From positions 1-33,226 of the forward strand of contig CANJPM010000013.1 in assembly GCA_947476075.1 (NCBI GenBank): a stretch of DNA of 33,226 bases. Direction: 5' to 3'. Source of the stretch: Beijerinckiaceae bacterium (GTDB taxonomy: Bacteria > Pseudomonadota > Alphaproteobacteria > Rhizobiales > Beijerinckiaceae). A model generated the notes under the pieces. The model worked only from the letters and a program-made list of their open reading frames with translations, did not search any database and had not been told where the DNA came from. Position 1 is the first letter of the stretch, and each line of letters begins with the position of its first letter. Made by a program: the position numbers and the translations under genes. Shown one piece after another: positions 1 to 8,400 of this stretch.

Positions 1-1
1 C

Positions 2-1759
2 AAGTCGGGAGCGCAGATCGTGCCGGTCCGGCTTGAGGGGCTCCAGCGCACGCCGTTCACGCGGGTGCCGAAGCATCTTGTGCGCCGCTCGCTGTTTCCC
101 AAAGTGCGTGTCACCTTCCTGCCGCCGCGCAAGCTCTCGCTCGCACCCGAACTGGTAGGCCGCAAGCGCCGCATCGCCGCCGGCGCCGCGCTCTATGATA
201 TCATGTCGGACGTAGCTTTCCGGACCACGGACATTGAGCGCACGCTGATTCAGGCGCTCGGCAAATCGGTCAAGAATTGGGGTGGCGCACGCACGCTCGT
301 GGAAGACCCGCTGACGGGCGCGCTGAGCGGACGCAAGGTTCTCATCGGCGCAGCGCTTTTGGGCCGCAAAGTGATGAAGTTCACAACAAGCGGCGAATGC
401 GTCGGACTGATGCTGCCCAATGCGGCGGGCGCCGCAGTCGCCTTCTTCGCCGTGCAAGCCGCCGGTCGCGTCCCCGCGATGCTGAACTTCAGCGCCGGTC
501 CTGCGAACGTCATCGCCGCCTGCAAAGCCGCGAACCTGCGCACCGTTCTGACGTCGCGCGCTTTCATCGAGAAGGCGAAGCTGTCGTCGCTGATCGCGGC
601 GCTCGAAAGCCATGTGGCGATTGTTTATTTCGATGACATGCGCGCCTCGATCACAACCATTGAGAAGCTGCGCGCAATCTTTGAATCAGGCCGGATGCTG
701 GAGCGGCGCACGCCCGACGATCCAGCCGTCGTGCTGTTCACCTCCGGTTCGGAAGGCGCGCCCAAGGGCGTGGCGCTGTCCCATCGCAATCTGCTCGCCA
801 ATGTGGCGCAGATCATGGCGCGCTTTGACGTGACGCCTGCCGATGTGGTGTTCAACGTGCTGCCGGTGTTCCATTCGTTCGGGCTCACGGGGGGCATGCT
901 GCTGCCGATGCTCACCGGCATGAAGTGCTATCTCTACCCCTCCCCGCTACATTACCAGCAGATCCCGGAGCTCATCTACGCCACCAATTCCACCGTGATG
1001 TTTGGAACGGATACGTTTCTCAACGGCTATGCGCGCACCGCCAATTCCTACGATTTCCGGTCTGTGCGCTATCTGGTCGCCGGCGCCGAGCCGGTGAAGG
1101 AGGCGACGCGCCGTACGTATATGGAAAAGTTCGGCGTCCGCATTTTGGAAGGCTATGGCGTGACGGAGACCTCGCCTGTTCTGGCTGTCAACACGCCGAT
1201 GTTTAATCGCAATGGCACTGTGGGGCGAATGATGCCGGGCGTAGAAGCGCGCCTTGATCCAGTGCCTGGCATTGAGGAAGGCGGTCGCCTGTTCGTGCGC
1301 GGCCCCAATGTGATGATCGGTTATTTCCGCGCTGACAATCCCGGCGTGCTGGAAGAGACGCCCGACGGCTGGCATGACACCGGCGACATTGTCGCCATCG
1401 ACGCACAGGGCTTCGTCTCGATCAAGGGCCGCGTGAAGCGCTTTGCAAAGATCGCTGGCGAAATGGTGTCGCTGGCCGCCATCGAGCAAATGTGCGCCGG
1501 GCTCTGGAACGACGAGCCGCTGGCGGTCGTGTCGGCGCCGGACGCGCGCAAGGGCGAGCGGCTTGTTTTAGTGACTGCAAAAGCGGACGCGCAGCGCAGC
1601 GTGGTTCAGGGGCATCTGAAAGCCAAAGGCGCCATTGAGCTGATGATCCCGTCCGAAATTATGATCGTTCCCGCCCTGCCTTTGCTGGCGACAGGCAAGA
1701 CGGATTTTATGGCGCTCAATAAGCTTGTGCGCGAGCGCATCTCAGATGGGGCTGGCTGA
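2..1759 (+). CDS. C-terminal part of a PlsC acyltransferase / AMP-dependent acyl-CoA(ACP) synthetase fusion (Aas-like), truncated at window start
   Basis: Frame is open to the window edge (KSGAQIVPVRLEGLQRTPF, PlsC-like tail); AMP-binding motif VVLFTSGSEGAPKGVALSHRN, EGYGVTETSP and GWHDTGDI signatures. Confidence 0.85.
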   Translation, partial: KSGAQIVPVRLEGLQRTPFTRVPKHLVRRSLFPKVRVTFLPPRKLSLAPELVGRKRRIAAGAALYDIMSDVAFRTTDIERTLIQALGKSVKNWGGARTLVEDPLTGALSGRKVLIGAALLGRKVMKFTTSGECVGLMLPNAAGAAVAFFAVQAAGRVPAMLNFSAGPANVIAACKAANLRTVLTSRAFIEKAKLSSLIAALESHVAIVYFDDMRASITTIEKLRAIFESGRMLERRTPDDPAVVLFTSGSEGAPKGVALSHRNLLANVAQIMARFDVTPADVVFNVLPVFHSFGLTGGMLLPMLTGMKCYLYPSPLHYQQIPELIYATNSTVMFGTDTFLNGYARTANSYDFRSVRYLVAGAEPVKEATRRTYMEKFGVRILEGYGVTETSPVLAVNTPMFNRNGTVGRMMPGVEARLDPVPGIEEGGRLFVRGPNVMIGYFRADNPGVLEETPDGWHDTGDIVAIDAQGFVSIKGRVKRFAKIAGEMVSLAAIEQMCAGLWNDEPLAVVSAPDARKGERLVLVTAKADAQRSVVQGHLKAKGAIELMIPSEIMIVPALPLLATGKTDFMALNKLVRERISDGAG

Positions 1760-1760
1760 C

Positions 1761-2357
1761 ATGACGGCGGTCCTTAAGGAATTGCGGTTACGCGACGGAG
1801 CAACGACGCGGGCCAAAATTGAAAGCGAGGCGCTGCGCCTGTTCGCGCAAAAGGGCGTTGAGGGAACGACGATCCGCGACCTTGCCCAGGCAGTGGGCGT
1901 GGCCGACGCCGCCCTCTATCGCTATTTCGGATCGAAAGAGGCCATCGCCGCCGAATTGTTTCAGTTTCATTACGGGGTCCTGGCGGCGCGCGTTGCGGAC
2001 ATCGGAGCGCGGGATCTCCCTTTCCGTGAGGCCGTTCGCGCACTGGCGCATCTCTTCTGCGGGCTCTTCGACGACGAGCCCAACACGTTCGCCTTCATCT
2101 TGCTCAATCAGCACGCTCACCTGCGGTATGTGCGGGAGGATGCAAACGCCGTCGAAGAAGTGCGCAAGATCGTTCGCCGGGCCAAAGAACGCGGCGAGAT
2201 CACGGCGCGCGATCCTGAACTTGCGGCCGCCATGGCGCTGGGCGTCGTGCTTCAGCCAGCGATTTTCAAACTCTACGGCGCTCTCCCCGGCCCCTTGCGC
2301 GACAGGGCGGACGATCTGGCGCAGGCGGCATTTTCAGCTGCAAGCGCTTCGATGTAG
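1761..2357 (+). CDS. TetR/AcrR family transcriptional regulator
   Basis: N-terminal HTH ALRLFAQKGVEGTTIRDLAQAVGVADAALYRYFGSKEAI; ATG immediately follows the upstream stop. Confidence 0.88.
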   Translation: MTAVLKELRLRDGATTRAKIESEALRLFAQKGVEGTTIRDLAQAVGVADAALYRYFGSKEAIAAELFQFHYGVLAARVADIGARDLPFREAVRALAHLFCGLFDDEPNTFAFILLNQHAHLRYVREDANAVEEVRKIVRRAKERGEITARDPELAAAMALGVVLQPAIFKLYGALPGPLRDRADDLAQAAFSAASASM

Positions 2358-2391
2358 GATAGCTTTTTTAGTTTCCGAGAATCGGGATTTT

Positions 2392-3099
2392 ATGACCGTC
2401 GATATTTCCTACCCGGGCGAAGAGCTCGAGCTGTTCGCAAATGCACATGTCTGGAAAGATTATTGGACGCGGCAGGCAGCGCCTTTTATTGGCGCTCGCG
2501 TGTTCGACGTCGGCAGCGGCGCTGGCGGCAATCTACCATGGCTCGCGGCGCATGGAACGGACTGGACCTGCATCGAACCGGACAGACGCCTTGCGGAACA
2601 ATTGAAGCAAAATCTCCCAAACGCCCAAGCGGGCCAAAAATGGCGGGCCGTCCACGGCGCGTTAAGCGACATCACGGAGAGCCCGCGCGCCGATACTATC
2701 ATCTACGCTGACGTTTTAGAGCATATCGAGGACGACCGCGCAGAGGCCGCACTGGCGGCCAGCATGCTGAACGAGGGCGGCAGACTGATCGTCCTCGTGC
2801 CCGCCCATCAATGGCTTTACAGTCCCTTCGATGCCGCCATCGGTCACTTTCGGCGCTACAATCGCGATAGCCTGAAAGCCGTGGCCCCGCAAAACCTCGA
2901 ACTGGTGCAGATGCGCTATCTGGACTCAATTGGCATGGCTGCGTCGATCGCCAACAGATTCCTGCTCAAGGCTTCCAGCCCAACCCCGGCGCAAATTGAA
3001 CTTTGGGACCAGCGCCTCGTCCCTCTCAGCAAGCTCTGCGATCCGCTGCTGCGCTATCGGCTGGGAAAGAGCCTTCTGGCGATCTGGCGGCGTATCTGA
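2392..3099 (+). CDS. class I SAM-dependent methyltransferase
   Basis: FDVGSGAGGNLPWLA motif I, IIYADVLEHIEDD motif; ATG at 2392 in frame with stop at 3099. Confidence 0.8.
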   Translation: MTVDISYPGEELELFANAHVWKDYWTRQAAPFIGARVFDVGSGAGGNLPWLAAHGTDWTCIEPDRRLAEQLKQNLPNAQAGQKWRAVHGALSDITESPRADTIIYADVLEHIEDDRAEAALAASMLNEGGRLIVLVPAHQWLYSPFDAAIGHFRRYNRDSLKAVAPQNLELVQMRYLDSIGMAASIANRFLLKASSPTPAQIELWDQRLVPLSKLCDPLLRYRLGKSLLAIWRRI

Positions 3100-3186
3100 C
3101 GATTTCCTCTCAGCCAGACAGGCGATTGGGCCCTTGGCGAAGCGGCGCTCGCCTGCCATATGCCTGTGACCAAGGAGAGCCAACAC

Positions 3187-5853
3187 ATGCGCACAGACAC
3201 AGCCAAGGCCGTCAATCTGAAGGATTACCGCCCCGCTGATCACCTGATAGAGGCGACCGTTCTGGACGTGTCCCTGCATCTGTCCGCCACGATTGTCCGG
3301 GCGACCCTGACCATTCGCCCGAACCCTGCCGGTCGCGCCGGCGCTCCGCTAGTGCTCGACGGCGACGGTCTCCAGCCCTTACGCGTAGAGCTGGATGGTG
3401 GGCTCCTCAACCTGCCGCCCGAAAACCTGACCCCTGATCGCCTCGTCATCGATGCACCGCCGCAGGGGTCATTCACGCTGGTCATTGAGACAAAGATCGA
3501 CCCGGCCGCCAACACCCAGCTCATGGGGCTTTATCGATCGGGCTCGGCCTATTGCACCCAATGCGAAGCGGAGGGCTTCCGTCGGATCACTTATTTCCTG
3601 GACCGGCCCGACACGCTCTCCGTGTTCACCACACGCATTGAAGCCAACCGCAGCGAGGCGCCTGTTCTGCTGGGCAACGGCAATCTGGTGGAGAGCGGCG
3701 ACGCTGGGGACGGACGCCATTATGCGATCTGGCATGATCCCTTCCCCAAGCCAGCCTATTTATTCGCGTTGGTCGGGGGCGATCTGGCCGCGGTGCATGA
3801 CGATTTCACGACCGCGTCCGGCCGCAAGGTCGCCCTTGGCATCTATGTTGAGCACGGCAAGCAAGATCGGGCCGACTACGCCATGGACGCACTGAAGCGT
3901 TCAATGCGCTGGGACGAGGAAGCGTTCGGCCGCGAATACGATCTCGACATTTTCAACATCGTTGCAGTATCCGACTTCAACATGGGCGCGATGGAAAACA
4001 AGGGCCTCAACATTTTCAACGACAAATACGTGCTCGCATTGCCGCAGACCGCGACGGACGCCGACTTCGCAAACATTGAAGCCATCATCGCTCACGAATA
4101 TTTTCATAATTGGACCGGCAATCGCATTACCTGCCGCGACTGGTTCCAACTCTGCCTGAAGGAAGGCCTCACCGTCTTCCGCGATCAGGAGTTCTCAGCC
4201 GACCAGCGTTCGCATGCGGTCAAGAGGATCTCTGACGTGCGGGCGTTGCGCGCGGCGCAGTTTAGCGAAGACGCTGGCCCGCTGGCTCATAACGTGCGGC
4301 CTGAAACCTATCACGAAATCAACAATTTCTACACGCCGACTGTCTACGAGAAAGGCGCGGAAGTCATTCGCGCGCTGAAGAGTCTCATCGGCGACGAGGC
4401 CTTTCGCAAGGGAATGGACCTTTATTTTGAGCGCTGCGACGGCACCGCCGCGACGGTCGAGGACTTCATCGCCTGCTTTGCGGAGACTTCGGGACGAGAT
4501 CTCTCGCAATTCATGCGCTGGTACGATCAGGCCGGGACGCCCGTTATCACCGCGCGCTGGACCCACGATCCAGAAGCGCGGACGTTCACGCTTGATCTCG
4601 AACAAGCCTGCCCGCCAACGCCCGGCCAGCCGACAAAGCGTCCGCAGATGATACCTGTAGCGCTGGGCCTGATCAGCGAGGCGCATGGCGACCTGGCGCT
4701 GCGCACGCCACCGGCGGGAGAGCTGGGCGGTGCAAGTGCGCAGGAATGCCAGCGCGGGTTGTTTGAGCTAAACGATTCCCACAGGCGTATTGTTTTCCTC
4801 AACGTGGCGCAGCCCCCCGCCCCGTCTCTGCTGCGCGGTTTCTCAGCGCCGGTTCGATTAGTAGCGCCCACGAGCGAGGCCCAGTTGCTGACGCTGCTGG
4901 CTCACGATGTCGACCCGTTCAATCGCTGGCAGGCGGCGCAGACCTATGCCACGCGACTGATGCTGCGGTCGGTGACGTCGCTGCGTGCGGGCGGACAGCC
5001 TGATGACGCAAGCGGCTATTGCGCGGCCGCGGCCCTTCTGGCGCAGAACTGGCGCTCTGACCCAGCCTTCACGGCGCAGGCGCTGTCCCTGCCCAGCGAG
5101 GCTGACCTTGCGCGCGAGATCGGGACCGATGTCGACCCTGACGCTATCCACGTCGCTCGGGACCATCTACGTAAAGCGCTCGGCGCGTCGCTTGCTCCAG
5201 TTCTTGCAAAGATGCACGATGAGCTTTCGCAGCACGCGCCCTTCTCGCCCGACGCGAGCGGCGCGGGGCGGCGCGCATTGAAACAGGCGGCCCTCGATCT
5301 GCTGGTGGCGGCTGACCGGGACGCTGGCGGCGAACGCGCAATGCGCCAGCAACAGAGCGCCGACAATATGACGGACTCGTTTGGCGCGCTCGCCGCACTG
5401 GCGATGAACGGCGCCAGCCAGCGCCAGCAGGCCCTCGACTCTTTCTTTCGTTCTCATGCAGCCGATCCGCTGGTGCTCGACAAATGGTTTGCGCTGCAAG
5501 CCATGATCCCGGAGCCCGCAACACTGGCGCGCGTCAAAGACTTGATGAGCCATCATGCCTTTTCTATGAGCAATCCAAACCGTCTTCGCTCGCTGATTGG
5601 AACGTTGGCGAACGCCAACCCGACCCAGTTCAACGCCGCCGACGGACGGGGGTATGCGCTCCTCGCCGACGTTGTGCTGGAGATGGACTCCCGAAACGCC
5701 CAAATCGCGGCGCGCCTGCTCGTGGCTTTCAAAACATGGCGGAGCCTGGAACCGGGTCGCCGCGCGCATGCGGAGGCGCAATTGCTCCGAATTGCCGGGC
5801 AGGAAACGCTATCGGCCGACGTGCGCGACATTGTCACGCGTTCGCTGAAATAG
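3187..5853 (+). CDS. pepN: aminopeptidase N (M1 family)
   Basis: GAMENKGLNIFN and HEYFHNWTGNR zinc-binding motif; AAGGAG ribosome binding site upstream of ATG 3187. Confidence 0.95.
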   Translation: MRTDTAKAVNLKDYRPADHLIEATVLDVSLHLSATIVRATLTIRPNPAGRAGAPLVLDGDGLQPLRVELDGGLLNLPPENLTPDRLVIDAPPQGSFTLVIETKIDPAANTQLMGLYRSGSAYCTQCEAEGFRRITYFLDRPDTLSVFTTRIEANRSEAPVLLGNGNLVESGDAGDGRHYAIWHDPFPKPAYLFALVGGDLAAVHDDFTTASGRKVALGIYVEHGKQDRADYAMDALKRSMRWDEEAFGREYDLDIFNIVAVSDFNMGAMENKGLNIFNDKYVLALPQTATDADFANIEAIIAHEYFHNWTGNRITCRDWFQLCLKEGLTVFRDQEFSADQRSHAVKRISDVRALRAAQFSEDAGPLAHNVRPETYHEINNFYTPTVYEKGAEVIRALKSLIGDEAFRKGMDLYFERCDGTAATVEDFIACFAETSGRDLSQFMRWYDQAGTPVITARWTHDPEARTFTLDLEQACPPTPGQPTKRPQMIPVALGLISEAHGDLALRTPPAGELGGASAQECQRGLFELNDSHRRIVFLNVAQPPAPSLLRGFSAPVRLVAPTSEAQLLTLLAHDVDPFNRWQAAQTYATRLMLRSVTSLRAGGQPDDASGYCAAAALLAQNWRSDPAFTAQALSLPSEADLAREIGTDVDPDAIHVARDHLRKALGASLAPVLAKMHDELSQHAPFSPDASGAGRRALKQAALDLLVAADRDAGGERAMRQQQSADNMTDSFGALAALAMNGASQRQQALDSFFRSHAADPLVLDKWFALQAMIPEPATLARVKDLMSHHAFSMSNPNRLRSLIGTLANANPTQFNAADGRGYALLADVVLEMDSRNAQIAARLLVAFKTWRSLEPGRRAHAEAQLLRIAGQETLSADVRDIVTRSLK

Positions 5854-5941
5854 GCCATTAGCAAGTTTGGGATCGCACAAGATTCTCAATTAAAAGGATC
5901 TTCGGCGGAAGCAACCCAACGTAACTATGCAAGGCTAACCT

Positions 5942-5962
5942 ACGCAGGAAAAATGCCTGCGT
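5942..5962. other. Inverted repeat ACGCAGG-N7-CCTGCGT in the pepN-pleC intergenic region
   Basis: Perfect 7-bp arms; not followed by a T-run, so the function (terminator or operator) is undetermined. Confidence 0.45.
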
Positions 5963-6075
5963 TCATTAACTATTAAGTTCTGGACAAAACGGCTTTCTGG
6001 GATTCAACTGACACTGATTCGTGGCGATGCGGCACATGGTTACGGGTCATTTTTGTTATCTTAGGGGGCCATCCC

Positions 6076-8400
6076 ATGGCACGTGCAAACGTGTCGGGTG
6101 CGAACGCTATGGCGGACGCATCGACATTTGACGCTCGCAAAAAATCCGCACGGCAGGTTCACAACACCGGCGTACGACGCATGGCGAGAGCGGGGGGACC
6201 CATGATGGGGATCCTGCTTTTGGCGATTACCACGTGCGCGCTTGTGATCCACGGCACACAGACCCGCGACCACGCCCTTACGGGTGCGGCGCAGGATATT
6301 GATCGTCTGGCCCGCTATCTGGCGCTCGAAGTCGACTCGCGTCCAGCGTCCATGCCTCTGGAGCAAATCCTGCCCGCATGGGTTCTGACGAAGGGGCGGC
6401 GCGTTCTCGTAAGCAACCAAAACGGCGAACTCTCCATCATAGGTACCGCCAAATCGGTAACCCCCGGCATGATGGCTGACAAATTAGGAAGTGCATCTCC
6501 CGTAGCTGTAATGGCTGACCGCGCTGGCGCTATGCGCACACGTCTTGAGGATGGTTCAGAGGCAATCGTCGCAGCTCACAATCTTCGTCCCCCCTATGCC
6601 CAGATCGCCGTCATGCAATCAATCGATGGCGCACTGGAAGACTGGCGTGCAACCACGCTTCGCACGGCGCTCATTCTGGGCGTCATGATCGCAGCCTTCA
6701 CAGCGTTGATGCTGGCCTATCAATGGCAAACACGCAGAGCGCGCGCGATGACGTTCGCCTGTGATCGCATGGGCGCACGAATTGACACGGCCCTCAACCG
6801 CGGCCATTGCGGATTATGGGATTGGGACCTCGCCCGCGGAAGGATCGCGTGGTCGGCGTCAATGTACGAGATGCTGGGCATTGATGAGCGCTCGGGATCA
6901 ATCTCGGTCGGAGAGGTCAACGCGCTTGCTCACCCAGATGACATCAATCTGACCGAGATCGCGAAATCGCTGATCGATTCAACAGAGCAAAACATAGACC
7001 GAACGTTCCGAATTCGTCATTCCGATGGCGGTTGGCTTTGGCTGCGCGCGCGCGCTGAAGTCGTGCGCCATCCCCATGACGATGGCCCGCGCCTCATCGG
7101 CATTGCTGTCGACATCACGGAACAAAGAAAGCTTGCCGAAAGCAGCCGCACCGCCGGAGAGCGCCTTCAGGACGCCATTGAGGCCGTATCGGAAGCTTTC
7201 GTTCTGTGGGACGCTGACAATCGTCTCGTGCTCTGCAATTCAAAATTCCTACGCCTCTACAATCTCCCGCCCGCCGCCGATAAGGCCGGCCTGCGCTACG
7301 ACGAAATCATGGAGTTAGGCGCGCGCCCACTTGTTATGACGCAAGTGCCGGTCAACGAGAGAGCCGAAACCGGCGCGCGTTCTTATGAAGCTCAACTGAC
7401 CGATGATCGCTGGCTGCAAATCAACGAACGCCAGACAAAGGACGGCGGTTGGGTGTCTGTGGGAACCGACATTACAAGCCACAAACAACATGAAGAAAAG
7501 CTGCTCGATTCCGAGCGCAGGCTGATGGCCACGGTTGCCGATCTTCGGCGCTCGCGCCAGACACTGGAATCGCAAGCCCAACAATTATCTGAACTGGCGG
7601 AACTCTATCTGGAACAGAAGGCGGAAGCTGAAATGGCAAGCCGCGCCAAATCTGAATTCCTCGCCAATATGAGTCACGAATTGCGCACGCCGCTGAACGC
7701 TATCATCGGCTTCTCGGAAGTGATGGAGCAACAGACGTTCGGGCCGCTAGGATCGCCCAAATACGCCGATTATTCCGCTCATATTCGCGCCAGCGGCCGC
7801 CACTTGCTCGGCATCATCTGCGACGTGCTCGATATGTCGACGCTGGAAGCTGGCCGCCTTACTCTGGTAAAGACAGAATTCGATCTCGACACCCTCGTCG
7901 CCAGCGCTTTCGAGAGCGTCGCGCTGGAAGCGCGCGAGAAGCAGATCGCGCTGTTTGCAGAAAACCTTCGTGTCTCCAATGTTCGCGCAGATCGGGAGGC
8001 GATCGAGAAAATCATCGGCAAGCTGGTGCGCAACGCTGTTAAATTTACGCCCAGCGGCGGACGCGTTTCAGTGCGATGCCGCCTCATGGACGGCGCCGTC
8101 AACGTTTATGTCGAAGATACTGGCGTGGGCATTCCCGCAGAAGCGCTGGCGCGTATTGGTCGGCCATTCGAACAACTCAATCCACCGCTCCAGAATGGAA
8201 TCAAGGGCTCCGGCCTTGGGCTGGCGATAGCGCGTTCGCTGGCGGAATTGCACGGCGGCAGCCTGCGTATTCGCTCGCACGTCGGCGCTGGAACCATAGT
8301 GCGCGTGCGACTGCCTATCGCGACCAGCATCCCTGCCGCAATGCCCGAACGGGCGCGCAGATCCCAGCCAATGCAAGTTCGCACCGACGCAGCCGCCTAA
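6076..8400 (+). CDS. pleC: PAS-domain sensor histidine kinase, PleC/DivJ-like
   Basis: N-terminal TM segments, PAS (GLWDWDLARGRIAWSASMYEMLGI), PAS_7-like (AVSEAFVLWDADNRLVLCNSKFLRLYNL), HisKA (SEFLANMSHELRTPLNAIIGFSEVMEQQTFGPLG), HATPase; adjacent to glnE. Confidence 0.75.
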   Translation: MARANVSGANAMADASTFDARKKSARQVHNTGVRRMARAGGPMMGILLLAITTCALVIHGTQTRDHALTGAAQDIDRLARYLALEVDSRPASMPLEQILPAWVLTKGRRVLVSNQNGELSIIGTAKSVTPGMMADKLGSASPVAVMADRAGAMRTRLEDGSEAIVAAHNLRPPYAQIAVMQSIDGALEDWRATTLRTALILGVMIAAFTALMLAYQWQTRRARAMTFACDRMGARIDTALNRGHCGLWDWDLARGRIAWSASMYEMLGIDERSGSISVGEVNALAHPDDINLTEIAKSLIDSTEQNIDRTFRIRHSDGGWLWLRARAEVVRHPHDDGPRLIGIAVDITEQRKLAESSRTAGERLQDAIEAVSEAFVLWDADNRLVLCNSKFLRLYNLPPAADKAGLRYDEIMELGARPLVMTQVPVNERAETGARSYEAQLTDDRWLQINERQTKDGGWVSVGTDITSHKQHEEKLLDSERRLMATVADLRRSRQTLESQAQQLSELAELYLEQKAEAEMASRAKSEFLANMSHELRTPLNAIIGFSEVMEQQTFGPLGSPKYADYSAHIRASGRHLLGIICDVLDMSTLEAGRLTLVKTEFDLDTLVASAFESVALEAREKQIALFAENLRVSNVRADREAIEKIIGKLVRNAVKFTPSGGRVSVRCRLMDGAVNVYVEDTGVGIPAEALARIGRPFEQLNPPLQNGIKGSGLGLAIARSLAELHGGSLRIRSHVGAGTIVRVRLPIATSIPAAMPERARRSQPMQVRTDAAA

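Noticed and set aside
1819-2391. N-terminal extension of the methyltransferase ORF overlapping the TetR gene
   Set aside because: Out-of-frame translation of the TetR gene; the methyltransferase homology starts at ATG 2392.
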